Numbered from the stretch's first letter, positions 1-8,730 are shown. The stretch: DNA of 64,000 bases from Streptomyces sp. NRRL S-337 (GCF_000720175.1 NZ_JOIX01000039.1:6881-70880); one strand, 5' to 3'. The notes: generated by a model from the sequence alone, not told the origin. Numbers and translations are program-made.

Positions 1-58
1 GGGTGACATCGGTTGAAAGAACAACGAGGTGCCGGGGCGCTGCGGCAGGATCCTGGCC

Positions 59-742
59 ATGGATGCCGTACGGGTCGCCCTGCTGCGTGAGGTGCTCGCC
101 GGGACCGAGTGGATCCAGGCCACCCGGCGGTTCGCGGGGTCACTGCGCACCGCCGTCGCCCCGCACGGCGGCGGACTGCTGCTGGTCGGCGGTGCGGGGT
201 ACGAGCCCTGGCATCTGGCCGCCCATCTGGACGACGAGGCCGCCTGGTCGGGGCTGCCGGAGCTGTCGCCGACCCTGGTGCGGCACCGCGTTCCCGCCGG
301 CGCCCCGGCCCATCTGGCCGTCGGGCCGGGCCGGCTGGCCGCGGCCGGGCGGGGCGAGACCCTGCTGGTCGTCGCGCCCGAGCAGCCGGGCGCCGAGCTG
401 CTGGAACGGGTGCACGACGCCCGCCGCAACGGTGCCACGGTGCTCGCCCTGGACGGCGGCGACCGCGATCTGCACGCGCTCGCGCACGACGCCCTGACCG
501 CGTCGGCGCCCCCGCCCGACGTCGACCCCGACAGCGACCCCGACGGCACCCCCGGCACCGGCCCCGGCCCCGATCCCGAGGACGTCGCCTCCCAGGGCCT
601 CGACCTCGATACGGTCCAGCACCTGGTGAGCGCGGCCGCCGGCGAGAACAGCCTGCCCGCACCCCGCGGCCGCCGCCGCTTCCGGGACCGCCTGGCCCGG
701 CTCGCCGACGAACTGACCGCTCCCCCGCCACCGCGCTGGTAG
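59..742 (+). CDS. Hypothetical protein, acidic Pro/Asp-rich linker near C-terminus
   Basis: I do not recognise the family. The ATG at 59 was preferred over an in-frame ATG at 29 because an AGGA sits about 8 bases before it. The first 150 residues look like an alpha/beta fold, with a hydrophobic GLLLVGGAGYE stretch and a later ATVLALDGGDRD strand. A low-complexity Asp/Pro/Gly linker follows (about residues 155-185), then a basic tail with RGRRRFRDRLARLADEL. No signal peptide or membrane helix is visible, so it is probably cytoplasmic. It is the first gene in the window, so its upstream partners are unseen. Function is unknown; the call that it is coding rests on codon bias and length. Confidence 0.6.
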   Translation: MDAVRVALLREVLAGTEWIQATRRFAGSLRTAVAPHGGGLLLVGGAGYEPWHLAAHLDDEAAWSGLPELSPTLVRHRVPAGAPAHLAVGPGRLAAAGRGETLLVVAPEQPGAELLERVHDARRNGATVLALDGGDRDLHALAHDALTASAPPPDVDPDSDPDGTPGTGPGPDPEDVASQGLDLDTVQHLVSAAAGENSLPAPRGRRRFRDRLARLADELTAPPPPRW

Positions 743-1009
743 CCGGGCGGGTACGCAGGCGGCGGCCCTCCGCCCTCCGTGGGCCGGCCCCCTGCGCCCA
801 CCCGCTCCGCCGCCGAAAATCGGGCGGGCCCGTCCTGGGCGTACGGCGTCGACGCGGCCACCTACGCCGGCTCGCTCCTGCTCTCCGTGCGGCTGGCCCG
901 TCGCCCGCCGCGCACGACGCTGGTACGACGCCCGAACCGACGAGCACGCCCGCCGTACACGGGGGCGGCGGGGCCCTCACCGTCCAGCGGCTCACACCTG
1001 GAGGACCGG
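743..1009. other. Intergenic, no supported gene
   Basis: About 270 bases between the first gene and the small minus-strand gene. Open frames exist here but none has a ribosome binding site or recognisable domain. I see no hairpin terminator or repeat. Confidence 0.4.
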
Positions 1010-1243
1010 CTAGTCCTCTTCGCGGTCCCCGCCCTTGCCCATGTCGTGCCACTTGGGGTCGGTCTCCCACTCCAGGTTCCGCTCGCGGGCGGTCTCCATG
1101 GCGTGCGCGGCCTCCTCGCGGGTGTCGTAGGGGCCGAAGCGGTCGGCGGCGCGGCACTGGGGGCCTTCCTCGACCGTGCCGTGCTTGAGGCAGTAGAACC
1201 ACTCGCCCGGCTTTCCGACCGTCCGCCTCTTGAAGAGCGCCAT
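1010..1243 (-). CDS. Small conserved hypothetical protein (77 aa)
   Basis: A 77-residue basic-to-acidic protein beginning [19 protein letters not shown] perfect AGGAGG lies 7 bases before the ATG, and the gene is divergent from map with about 66 bases between the starts. The sequence has two cysteines, a [15 protein letters not shown] helix and an Asp/Glu-rich end. Small proteins of this type (single-fold, SPOR-like length) sit beside map in Streptomyces, but I cannot assign a role. The good ribosome binding site, the position facing a core gene and the absence of a competing frame make it likely to be real. Confidence 0.7.
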   Translation of the reverse strand: MALFKRRTVGKPGEWFYCLKHGTVEEGPQCRAADRFGPYDTREEAAHAMETARERNLEWETDPKWHDMGKGGDREED

Positions 1244-1309
1244 CGCCGCCTCCTGTGGGGTGCTCCGTGCCACCATCCTGCCCGACGGGCCGCGGATACA
1301 CTCGCTGGC

Positions 1310-2167
1310 ATGTCTGGCCAGTCGCTTCTTGTCCCGGGGAAGATCTCCCCCACCCGCCCCGTCCCCGCCTCGATCCCGCGCCCCGAGTACGTCGGGAAGG
1401 ACGCGCCCACGCCCTACACCGGGCCCGAGGTGCAGGACGCCGAAACGATCGAGCGGATGCGGATCGCCGGCCGGATCGCCGCCCAGGCGATGGCGGAGGC
1501 CGCCAAGCACATCCAGCCCGGCGTGACGACCGACGAACTCGACCGGGTGGCCCACGAGTTCATGTGCGACCACGGTGCCTACCCGTCCACGCTCGGCTAC
1601 CGCGGTTTCCCCAAGTCGCTGTGCTCCTCGCTCAACGAGGTCATCTGCCACGGCATCCCGGACTCCACCGTCCTCAAGGACGGCGACATCGTGAACCTGG
1701 ACGTGACCGCGTACATCCACGGTGTGCACGGCGACAACAACGCCACGTACCTGTGCGGTGAGGTGGACGAGGAGTCCCGGCTGCTGGTCGAGCGCACGCA
1801 GGAGGCGCTCAACCGGGCGATCAAGGCGGTCAAGCCGGGCCGTCAGATCAACATCATCGGCCGGGTCATCGAGTCCTACGCCAAGCGCTTCGGCTACGGC
1901 GTGGTCCGTGACTTCACCGGTCACGGCATCAACTCGTCGTTCCACTCCGGTCTGATCGTTCCGCACTACGACAGCCCGCACCACACCACCGACATCAAGC
2001 CCGGCATGACGTTCACCATCGAGCCGATGCTGACGCTGGGCACGCACGAGTACGACATGTGGTCGGACGGCTGGACCGTGGTCACCAAGGACCGCAAGCG
2101 GACCGCGCAGTTCGAGCACACCCTGGTGGTCACGGAGACCGGCGCGGAGATCCTGACCCTGCCCTGA
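1310..2167 (+). CDS. map: Methionine aminopeptidase, type I
   Basis: Removes the initiator methionine from new proteins in the cytoplasm. The 285-residue product carries the full pita-bread metallopeptidase ligand set: D131, D142, H205, E238 and E269, plus the substrate histidine H114 in the CHGIP motif. The N-terminal extension of about 40 residues ([17 protein letters not shown]) is the usual actinobacterial SH3-binding-like arm of the MetAP1c type. I chose the ATG at 1310 because translation from the upstream in-frame start would add 177 residues of unrelated, poorly biased sequence. Housekeeping gene; nothing unusual is seen. Confidence 0.96.
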   Translation: MSGQSLLVPGKISPTRPVPASIPRPEYVGKDAPTPYTGPEVQDAETIERMRIAGRIAAQAMAEAAKHIQPGVTTDELDRVAHEFMCDHGAYPSTLGYRGFPKSLCSSLNEVICHGIPDSTVLKDGDIVNLDVTAYIHGVHGDNNATYLCGEVDEESRLLVERTQEALNRAIKAVKPGRQINIIGRVIESYAKRFGYGVVRDFTGHGINSSFHSGLIVPHYDSPHHTTDIKPGMTFTIEPMLTLGTHEYDMWSDGWTVVTKDRKRTAQFEHTLVVTETGAEILTLP

Positions 2168-2238
2168 GCGCGGGTGCGTGGGCGGGGCGGCCCCGGCCTG
2201 TGGCCGCCTCGCGCCCGGGGCACGGGCCTGGCAGAATT

Positions 2239-2261
2239 TTTACCGACAGCACGTCGGAAAC
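2239..2261. promoter_or_regulatory. Upstream imperfect operator copy before heme oxygenase
   Basis: TTTACCGAC, five bases, then GTCGGAAAC. This is the same inverted repeat as at 2275-2297 with two mismatches in the right arm. The two dyad centres are 36 bases apart. Confidence 0.5.
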
Positions 2262-2274
2262 GCCCCTACACTGA

Positions 2275-2297
2275 TTTACCGACACCGAGTCGGTAAA
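2275..2297. promoter_or_regulatory. Perfect palindromic operator before heme oxygenase
   Basis: TTTACCGAC-n5-GTCGGTAAA is a perfect 9-5-9 inverted repeat ending about 40 bases before the hmuO start. Together with the imperfect copy at 2239-2261 it looks like a paired dimer-binding site for a repressor. The regulator is not identified; it matches neither the iron-box consensus found at 3865 nor the KstR pattern. Confidence 0.6.
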
Positions 2298-2337
2298 GCT
2301 GCCGGCCGTTCGCGCCCCTCGGCCCCGGAGGTCCGTC

Positions 2338-3036
2338 ATGGAACCGTCCAGCCCGGCCCCGCACCCCTCGCCCGTCGCACCCGCTCCGTCCACCCCGTTC
2401 TCGACGGTGATCCGGACCGCGTCCCACGCGCAGCACACCGAGGCCGAGAACTCCTCGTTCATGAGCGACCTCCTCGGCGGCAGGCTCGGCGTCACGGCGT
2501 ACCGGCGCTACACCGAGCAGCTGTGGTTCGTCTACCGCGCCCTGGAGGACGCCACCGCGGTGCTCGCCGGCGACCCGGTGGCGGGCCCGTTCCTCCGTCC
2601 CGAGCTGGCCCGCACCCCCGAGCTGGAACGCGACCTCGCCCACCTCGGCGGCCCGTCCTGGCGCACGGGCCTGCGGCCGCTGCCGGCCACCGCCGCCTAC
2701 GCCGCCCGCGTCACGGAATGCGCCCGCACCTGGCCGGCCGGCTATGTGGCGCACCACTACACCCGCTACCTCGGCGACCTCTCCGGCGGCCAGATCATCC
2801 GCGGCACCGCCGAGAAGACCTGGGGCTTCGCGCGCAAGGGCGACGGCGTCCGCTTCTACGTCTTCGAGGGCATCGCCAACCCCGCCGCCTTCAAGCGCAG
2901 TTACCGCGCCCTGCTGGACGCCCTGCCGGTGGACGAGGTCGAAAAGCAGCGTGTGATCGAGGAATGCCGCCGGGCCTTCCGTCTGAACAGCGCGGTCTTC
3001 CACGCACTGGGCGAGGAGTTCCCGCTCAGCGCGTAG
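2338..3036 (+). CDS. hmuO: Heme oxygenase (biliverdin-producing), HmuO type
   Basis: Opens heme to biliverdin, CO and free iron in the cytoplasm. The 232-residue protein matches the alpha-helical HmuO family. The proximal heme ligand is H33 in the HAQHTEAENSSFM segment, and the distal helix carries YTRYLGDLSGGQ (141-152). The first 20 residues are a Pro/Ala-rich extension. The ATG at 2338 follows a GGAGGTCC stretch. It stands alone, with map upstream on the same strand but separated by a regulatory region bearing two palindromes. Position near the EfeUOB operon fits iron acquisition from heme, although the operator here is not an IdeR/DmdR box. Confidence 0.93.
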   Translation: MEPSSPAPHPSPVAPAPSTPFSTVIRTASHAQHTEAENSSFMSDLLGGRLGVTAYRRYTEQLWFVYRALEDATAVLAGDPVAGPFLRPELARTPELERDLAHLGGPSWRTGLRPLPATAAYAARVTECARTWPAGYVAHHYTRYLGDLSGGQIIRGTAEKTWGFARKGDGVRFYVFEGIANPAAFKRSYRALLDALPVDEVEKQRVIEECRRAFRLNSAVFHALGEEFPLSA

Positions 3037-3066
3037 GAAGAGCAACGCCCGGGCGGCGGCGCGCCG

Positions 3067-3732
3067 TTACGCCGCCGGGCGCCGCACCCGGCCGCCGACG
3101 GCGAGGGTGCCGTCGGGGTGGACCCGGGTGAAGATCTGCGACGCCGCTCCCTGATGGATCGTCAAGGGGCGGGCCAGTTGGTGGGTGAGGAGCATGGCGG
3201 CGGCGCCGGTGGCCTCGTCCTCGGCGATGTTGTCGCCGCGGCGCGGGAAGCCGCGGGCGCGGACCACACCGGCGGGTTCGTCCTGCCAGGCCCAGGCGTA
3301 GAGCCAGCCCTCCCCCGGCGGCGGGGCGGGCAGGGCGTCGACCTCGGCGACCGAGGCGAGGCGTTCGGTGCGGCGCGGCGGCACCCATTCCGGGCGGCCG
3401 CGGACCCAGGTGAGGTCGTCCTCGAAGCTCACCGTGACCTCGCCGGCCGGCGGGCGGAGGGTGCGCGGCGGCCGGCCCTGTTCGCGCAGGAGCCAGGCCA
3501 GGCCGACGAGCGGATGCCCGGCGAACGGGAGCCGGACGCTCGGGGTGTGGATGTCGACGGCGCCCCGGTCAGGGTCGTCGAGGAACACGGTTTCGCTGAA
3601 GCCGAGCCGGGCGGCGAGGGCGGCGCGTTCGACGGGACCGGGGAGCGCCGCCCCGTCCCGCACCACCGCCAGTTCATTGCCCCCGGCGCCGTCCGGTCCG
3701 CAGAACACCCGGAGTACCTCGTGTGCGGTCAT
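3067..3732 (-). CDS. PhzF-family isomerase-like protein
   Basis: Cytoplasmic protein of the PhzF/diaminopimelate epimerase fold. The acid catalyst position is E47 in FSETVF, PFAGHP occurs at 69-74, and the C-terminal family signature EDEATGAAA is present. At 221 residues it is shorter than the usual 260-290, with the middle of the first lobe compressed. There is no phenazine cluster nearby, so the substrate is unknown. The stop lies 30 bases from the hmuO stop, so the two genes converge. A strong iron box 133 bases upstream of the start could control it. Confidence 0.85.
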   Translation of the reverse strand: MTAHEVLRVFCGPDGAGGNELAVVRDGAALPGPVERAALAARLGFSETVFLDDPDRGAVDIHTPSVRLPFAGHPLVGLAWLLREQGRPPRTLRPPAGEVTVSFEDDLTWVRGRPEWVPPRRTERLASVAEVDALPAPPPGEGWLYAWAWQDEPAGVVRARGFPRRGDNIAEDEATGAAAMLLTHQLARPLTIHQGAASQIFTRVHPDGTLAVGGRVRRPAA

Positions 3733-3838
3733 CGGGACATTGAACCGCGGGGCCGGGCGAGACCGCGCGGACCAGGGTCCGGCGCAGTCCGGCGCAGAGC
3801 ACGCGGGCGCGGGTCACGGTCGGCGGGAACGGCGTCAT
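3674..3838 (-). CDS. Possible 54-aa ORF directly under the iron box
   Basis: An ATG at 3838 starts 27 bases downstream of the iron box at 3865-3883, read on the minus strand. It gives a 54-residue Arg/Pro-rich peptide that overlaps the first 59 bases of the PhzF-like gene in another frame. A GGGGG run precedes it. It may be a short leader ORF or may be noise; I recognise no family. Confidence 0.2.
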   Translation of the reverse strand: MTPFPPTVTRARVLCAGLRRTLVRAVSPGPAVQCPDDRTRGTPGVLRTGRRRGQ

Positions 3839-3864
3839 GGAGCACCCCCGGAGAAAACGACTTC

Positions 3865-3883
3865 TTAGGTAAGGCTAACCTAA
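3865..3883. promoter_or_regulatory. Iron box (IdeR/DmdR-type), near perfect
   Basis: TTAGGTAAGGCTAACCTAA differs from the Streptomyces DmdR1 consensus TTAGGTTAGGCTAACCTAA at one base. It lies between the divergent PhzF-like gene (start 3732) and efeO (start 4169), so it could repress either side under iron-replete conditions. Confidence 0.85.
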
Positions 3884-4064
3884 TTAGCGCGAGGCAGGAT
3901 CTTCGCCCCACGGGCGACGAGGGACGAAAAACCCCGGTCACAGGCCGTCTCGACAGTGGGCCCTTACCTTGACCGGCGCATGACCGTTCCGTGATGTGTG
4001 GCGGGCCAATCCGTGATGGGGCCGTTGCGTATGAGAGCGGGATCACTGGACAGGGCGGGCAGAA

Positions 4065-4083
4065 ATAGGTAAGCCTCAGATAA
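4065..4083 (+). promoter_or_regulatory. Degenerate iron box before efeO
   Basis: ATAGGTAAGCCTCAGATAA matches 13 of 19 positions of the DmdR1 consensus and lies 86 bases before the efeO start. It is probably the proximal operator of the iron uptake operon, weaker than the one at 3865. Confidence 0.5.
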
Positions 4084-4168
4084 GTTAGGGCCGCCTTAGT
4101 GGTGGCTCCGGCCATTGTTTACCGTTCCTGTGCACAGTTTCTTCGTCCTAGCCCGCTTGGAGCCCCGT

Positions 4169-5320
4169 ATGCGAGCCCTTCGCTCCTCCGCCGTCGCCGC
4201 CCTCGCCGCGGCCACGGCCGTCACCGCCGTCGCCGGCTGCGCCGCGAAGAACGACGGCAAGGGAGGCGGCAAGGGCGCAGTCAAGGTGACCGCGACCGAC
4301 TCCAGCTGCGAGCTGTCGACCAAGGAGTTCCCGGCCGGGCACGTGCAGTTCTCGGTGGAGAACAAGGGCTCCAAGGTCACCGAGGTGTACGTCTACGCCC
4401 CGGGCGACCGGATCGTGACCGAGCGGGAGAACATCGGCCCCGGCACCAACGCCGAGATCACCGCGGAGATCAAGGCCGGTTCGTACGAAATAGCCTGCAA
4501 GCCGGGCATGAAGGGCAAGGGCATCCGGCAGAAGGTGACGGTCAGCGGCAAGGGGACGGCCGCCAAGCGCGACCCCAAGCTGGACGCCGCGGTCGCCGCG
4601 TACCGCGAGTACGTGCAGGAGCAGGCCGACCAGACGCTGCCGAAGGCCCAGAAGTTCGCCGACGCCGTCAAGGCCGGCGACCTGGAGGCCGCGAAGAAGG
4701 CCTATGCGCTGTCCCGGATCGGCTGGGAGCGCACCGAGCCGGTCGCCGAGTCGTTCGGCGACATCGACCCCAAGGTCGACGTGCGGGCCGACGGCCTCAC
4801 CGGCGGCCAGAAGTGGACCGGCTGGCACAAGCTGGAGAAGTCCCTGTGGGAGGAGAAGAAGATCTCCGGGGACGACAAGAAGCTGGCCGACCAGCTGATC
4901 ACCGACCTCAAGGACTGGCAGAAGCGGGTCGGCAAGGCCGAGATCACCCCGACCAGCATGGCCAACGGCGCCAAGGAACTGCTCGACGAGGTCGCCACCG
5001 GCAAGGTCACCGGTGAGGAAGAGCGCTACAGCCACACCGACCTGGTCGACTTCCAGGGCAACGTCGAGGGCGCCGAGAAGGCGTACCAGCTGCTCAAGCC
5101 GGTCGTCGCCAAGCACGAGCCGGCGCTGGCCAAGGAGCTGGACAAGCAGTTCGCGGCGATCCGCGCGCTGCTCGACGACCACCGTGACGACAAGTCCACC
5201 GACGGGTTCGTCTCGTACGACACCGTCGGCAAGGGCGACCGCAAGAAGCTCTCGGACGGCGTCAACGCGCTGGCCGAGCCGCTGTCGAAGCTGGCCGCAG
5301 CCGTGGCCACCGCCAAGTAG
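4169..5320 (+). CDS. efeO: EfeO, iron uptake lipoprotein with cupredoxin and M75 domains
   Basis: Extracytoplasmic component of the EfeUOB ferrous/ferric iron importer. The 383-residue product has a lipoprotein signal ending AVAGC (lipid cysteine C24). A cupredoxin-like N-terminal domain follows (about 32-140), then a C-terminal imelysin/peptidase M75 domain with the HxxE metal motif in GWHKLEKSLW near residue 219. The start at 4169 (GGAG upstream) was chosen over the in-frame ATG at 4115 because it places a clean signal peptide at the N-terminus. First gene of efeO-efeB-efeU, about 25 bases before efeB. Iron boxes upstream suggest DmdR repression. Confidence 0.95.
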   Translation: MRALRSSAVAALAAATAVTAVAGCAAKNDGKGGGKGAVKVTATDSSCELSTKEFPAGHVQFSVENKGSKVTEVYVYAPGDRIVTERENIGPGTNAEITAEIKAGSYEIACKPGMKGKGIRQKVTVSGKGTAAKRDPKLDAAVAAYREYVQEQADQTLPKAQKFADAVKAGDLEAAKKAYALSRIGWERTEPVAESFGDIDPKVDVRADGLTGGQKWTGWHKLEKSLWEEKKISGDDKKLADQLITDLKDWQKRVGKAEITPTSMANGAKELLDEVATGKVTGEEERYSHTDLVDFQGNVEGAEKAYQLLKPVVAKHEPALAKELDKQFAAIRALLDDHRDDKSTDGFVSYDTVGKGDRKKLSDGVNALAEPLSKLAAAVATAK

Positions 5321-5345
5321 TCCGCCGCCGGGGCAGGGGATCAGG

Positions 5346-6692
5346 ATGACGCAGCACGAGGACGGTATGGCAGACAAGACGGACGAGGCGACCGACGCGG
5401 CCGCCGGGGCCCCCGCGGACGGGCAGGCCGCCGGCGGGCGGGCGCCGTCCCGGCGTTCGCTGCTCGGCTGGGGCGGTGCGGGGCTGGCGCTCGGCGCGGT
5501 GGCGGCCGGCGGTACGGCCGCGGCGCTGCGGGCCGGCAACGACGTCCAGCCGGCCGGCGCGGACGCCACCGCGGGAGCCGCGGTGGCCTTCCACGGCCCG
5601 CACCAGGCCGGTATCGCCACCGCCGTCCAGGACCGGCTGCACTTCGCCGCGTTCGACGTCACCACCGACGACCGGGACGAGCTGATCGCCCTGCTCAAGG
5701 AGTGGACGAAGGCCGCCGCGCGGATGACGGCCGGTGACGCGGTCGGTGACGGCGCGGTCGGCGGGCTGGCGGAGGCGCCGCCGGACGACACCGGTGAGGC
5801 GCTCGGTCTGCCGCCGTCCCGGCTCACCCTCACCTTCGGCATCGGCCCGACGCTGTTCGAGAAGGACGGCAAGGACCGGTTCGGCATCAAGGACCGGCGG
5901 CCCGCGGCGCTGATCGATCTGCCGCAGTTCCCCGGTGACAACCTCGACAAGTCCCGCAGCGGCGGCGACCTGTGCGTCCAGGCGTGCGCGGACGACCCGC
6001 AGGTGGCCGTGCACGCCATCCGCAACCTCGCCCGGATCGGCTTCGGCAAGATAGCCATCCGCTGGTCGCAGCTCGGCTTCGGCAAGACGTCCTCGACCAC
6101 GCCGGACGCCCAGACGCCGCGCAACATGATGGGCTTCAAGGACGGCACCCGGAACATCGCGGGCACCGACACCGCCGCGCTGGACAAGCACGTGTGGGTC
6201 GGCGACGGGGACGAGAAGGGCAAGGCCGGCTGGATGGCGGGCGGTTCGTACCTCGTCGCGCGCCGCATACGGATGCACATCGAGACCTGGGACCGCACCT
6301 CGCTCAAGGAGCAGGAGGACATCTTCGGCCGCGACAAGGGCGAGGGCGCCCCGGTCGGCCGGAAGAACGAGCGCGACGAGCCGCACCTGAAGTCGATGCT
6401 GCCGACCGCGCACGTCCGGCTCGCACACCCCGAGTCCAACGGCGGTATCCGCATCCTGCGCCGCGGCTACTCCTTCACCGACGGCACGGACGGACTGGGC
6501 CGGCTGGACGCCGGGCTGTTCTTCCTCGCCTACCAGCGCGACGTACGGCACGGTTTCGTGCCGCTGCAGCAGAAGCTGTCGCAGAACGACGCGCTCAACG
6601 AGTACATCCAGCACGTGGGTTCCGCGGTCTTCGCGGTCCCGCCGGGCGTCCGGAAGGCGGGCGACTGGTGGGGCCGGGGGCTGTTCGCCTGA
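5346..6692 (+). CDS. efeB: EfeB, Tat-exported Dyp-type heme peroxidase
   Basis: Deferrochelatase/peroxidase partner of EfeO and EfeU, exported folded. Of 448 residues, the first 60 form a Tat signal with SRRSLLGWG and a long hydrophobic Ala/Gly stretch. The Dyp family GxxDG motif appears as GFKDGTRN near residue 262, and the proximal histidine is probably in HVRLAHPESNGG near 358. The ATG at 5346 has GGGGATCAGG before it; an in-frame ATG at 5367 would still leave the twin-arginine intact. It is preceded closely by efeO and followed 67 bases later by efeU, the standard actinobacterial order. Confidence 0.95.
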   Translation: MTQHEDGMADKTDEATDAAAGAPADGQAAGGRAPSRRSLLGWGGAGLALGAVAAGGTAAALRAGNDVQPAGADATAGAAVAFHGPHQAGIATAVQDRLHFAAFDVTTDDRDELIALLKEWTKAAARMTAGDAVGDGAVGGLAEAPPDDTGEALGLPPSRLTLTFGIGPTLFEKDGKDRFGIKDRRPAALIDLPQFPGDNLDKSRSGGDLCVQACADDPQVAVHAIRNLARIGFGKIAIRWSQLGFGKTSSTTPDAQTPRNMMGFKDGTRNIAGTDTAALDKHVWVGDGDEKGKAGWMAGGSYLVARRIRMHIETWDRTSLKEQEDIFGRDKGEGAPVGRKNERDEPHLKSMLPTAHVRLAHPESNGGIRILRRGYSFTDGTDGLGRLDAGLFFLAYQRDVRHGFVPLQQKLSQNDALNEYIQHVGSAVFAVPPGVRKAGDWWGRGLFA

Positions 6693-6759
6693 CACCGCCG
6701 CCACCGAAGAGATCGCCGTCCAAAACGGGCGGCCGCATGAAGGAAGGGAAGGGACCGGC

Positions 6760-7752
6760 GTGTTCGGCAATTACCTGATCGGACTGCGCGAGGGGCTGGA
6801 GGCCAGCCTCGTCGTGTGCATCCTCATCGCCTACCTGGTCAAGACCGGCCGGCGGGAGGCGCTGCGCCCGGTCTGGCTCGGCATCTCGCTCGCAGTGGTG
6901 CTGTCGTTCGCGTTCGGGGCGGCGCTGCAGTTCGGCTCGGAGACGCTGACGTTCAAGGCGCAGGAGGCGCTCGGCGGTTCGCTGTCGATCATCGCGGTGG
7001 GCCTGGTGACGTGGATGGTCTTCTGGATGCGGCGCACCGCGCGGCACCTGAAGAAGGAACTGCACGGCAAGCTGGACGCGGCGCTGCAGATGGGGACCGT
7101 GGCCCTGGTGGTCACCGCGTTCCTGTCGGTGGGCCGCGAGGGCCTGGAGACCGCGCTGTTCATCTGGACCGCCGCGCAGTCCGCCAACGACGGCGTACGG
7201 CCGCTGGTCGGGGCGCTGCTGGGGCTGGCGACCGCGGTGGTGCTGGGCTGGCTGTTCTACCGCGGTGCGGTGCGGATCAACCTCGCGAAGTTCTTCACCT
7301 GGACCGGCGGGATGCTGGTCGTGGTCGCGGCGGGCGTGCTGGCGTACGGCTTCCACGACCTGCAGGAGGCGGCCGTGCTGCCCGGGCTGGGCTCGCAGGC
7401 GTTCGACATCAGCGCGCAGATCCCGGCCGACAGCTGGTACGGCACCCTGCTGAAGGGCGTCTTCAACTTCCAGCCGGACCCGACCGTCCTCCAGGTCACG
7501 GTGTGGGCTCTCTATCTGATCCCCACGCTCGGCCTCTTCCTGGCCCCCGGTAGGGTGGCGCCGAATCGTGCCACCCCGGCGGCCACCCGGCCCGCCCCGG
7601 TCGCCCCGAAGGAGCCCGAGCCCCATGACACGCAGGTCGCCGTTCCGGGTGCCCGCAACAGTGACGTCGGCAGCGACGGCGCTGGTGATACTGAGCGGCT
7701 GCATGACGGTGCACGGCGAGCGGGAGATGCTGCCGGCGGTGACGAAGGCTGA
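6760..7752 (+). CDS. efeU: EfeU, FTR1-family iron permease
   Basis: Seven-helix inner-membrane iron permease that takes iron from EfeO/EfeB. Both REGLE iron-binding motifs are present, REGLEA at about 9-14 and REGLET at about 127-132, each in a membrane helix. Translation starts at GTG 6760 after GAAGGGAAGGG. The predicted chain is 330 residues, longer than the usual 270-290. The last 60 or so residues are an Ala/Pro/Gly/Asp-rich tail that overlaps the first 128 bases of the next gene in another frame, so the tail may have arisen by loss of an earlier stop. Otherwise the protein looks intact. Confidence 0.93.
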   Translation: MFGNYLIGLREGLEASLVVCILIAYLVKTGRREALRPVWLGISLAVVLSFAFGAALQFGSETLTFKAQEALGGSLSIIAVGLVTWMVFWMRRTARHLKKELHGKLDAALQMGTVALVVTAFLSVGREGLETALFIWTAAQSANDGVRPLVGALLGLATAVVLGWLFYRGAVRINLAKFFTWTGGMLVVVAAGVLAYGFHDLQEAAVLPGLGSQAFDISAQIPADSWYGTLLKGVFNFQPDPTVLQVTVWALYLIPTLGLFLAPGRVAPNRATPAATRPAPVAPKEPEPHDTQVAVPGARNSDVGSDGAGDTERLHDGARRAGDAAGGDEG

Positions 7753-8614
7753 CGGCGCCAAGGCGCTGCAGCGCTTCGCGGCCGGCTTCAACAAGGCCAA
7801 GCGGCAGCTCGATCCGGAGCTCAACCCCTCGTTCGAGGGCGGCGCACTGCTCGCCCTCGACCAGGCGGGGATAAAGGCGGCGCACGCGCTGAAGCCGCAG
7901 GGCGACCCGGCCTACCCCGCCCTGGCGTTCAAGGACGCGCACTTCACGATCCCCAAGCAGGTGGGCTGGCCGAAGTACTTCATCGCCGACGCGGCCAGCA
8001 ACCGCAAGGCGGCCGACGGTTCGTACAGCCGCTGGTTCCTGGTCTTCAGCCGCAACGGCATCAAGGAGAAGTGGCGGGCGGTCTACCTGGCGGAGTTCGC
8101 CGGCAACAAGGCGCCGGAGCTGAAGACTGACCAGGACGGCTTCGCCGAGGCGGTGCCGGCCGGTGCGAAGTCCGGGCTGACGGTCGATCCGGGCAAGCTG
8201 AGCCGGACGTACGCCGACTACCTCAACACCGGCAAGGGCAGCACCTTCGCGTCCGGCCCGAACACCGACGGCTGGCGGGCCCGCCGTGCGCGGGACACCA
8301 ACCAGCCGGGCGCCCGCATCCTGTGGGAGGACACCGCCGCCGATTACCCGCCGGTGGCGCTGCGGACCACGGACGGCGGCGCGCTGGTGTTCTTCTCGAC
8401 CTTCTACCACCAGCAGAAGACGGTCTCCACGGGGTCGGTGATCACAGTGCCGGCCCAGTTGCAGGGCCTGATGGACGGGCCGACGAAGAAGACCAACCGG
8501 ATGGCCTTCACCACCGTCTCCGCGCAGGCGGTGACGGTGCCGGCGAAGGGCTCCGGGGGCAAGGTCACGGTGCTGAACCGGCGCGAGGCCAAGACGTCGG
8601 TCAAGCCGCTGTAG
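7625..8614 (+). CDS. Secreted lipoprotein of unknown function
   Basis: A 329-residue protein with a lipoprotein signal, lipobox LSGC at about residue 26, beginning MTRRSPFRVPATVTSAATAL. An AAGGAG lies 11 bases before the ATG. The mature part is globular and Lys-rich without membrane helices; I recognise the type from Streptomyces genomes as an uncharacterised (DUF8094-like) lipoprotein but cannot confirm it. The start lies inside the efeU reading frame, so it is probably cotranscribed and translationally coupled to the iron operon. A 20-bp hairpin terminator follows 38 bases after the stop. Confidence 0.8.
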   Translation: MTRRSPFRVPATVTSAATALVILSGCMTVHGEREMLPAVTKADGAKALQRFAAGFNKAKRQLDPELNPSFEGGALLALDQAGIKAAHALKPQGDPAYPALAFKDAHFTIPKQVGWPKYFIADAASNRKAADGSYSRWFLVFSRNGIKEKWRAVYLAEFAGNKAPELKTDQDGFAEAVPAGAKSGLTVDPGKLSRTYADYLNTGKGSTFASGPNTDGWRARRARDTNQPGARILWEDTAADYPPVALRTTDGGALVFFSTFYHQQKTVSTGSVITVPAQLQGLMDGPTKKTNRMAFTTVSAQAVTVPAKGSGGKVTVLNRREAKTSVKPL

Positions 8615-8651
8615 GCCGGCCGGGATCCGGACGACGGATCCGCCGCACGGA

Positions 8652-8698
8652 TACGGACAAGGGGCCGCCGGGGTGTTTCCGGCGGCCCCTTGTCCGTA
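8652..8698. terminator. Strong bidirectional hairpin terminator
   Basis: Perfect 20-bp arms (8652-8671 and 8679-8698) around a 7-base loop, with no T-tract, as usual for Streptomyces. It sits between the convergent efe operon lipoprotein (stop 8614) and the primase-domain gene (stop 8731), so it can serve both. Confidence 0.9.
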
Positions 8699-8730
8699 CG
8701 GCGGGGGTCGTGAAGGAGGAGGCGCGGCGG

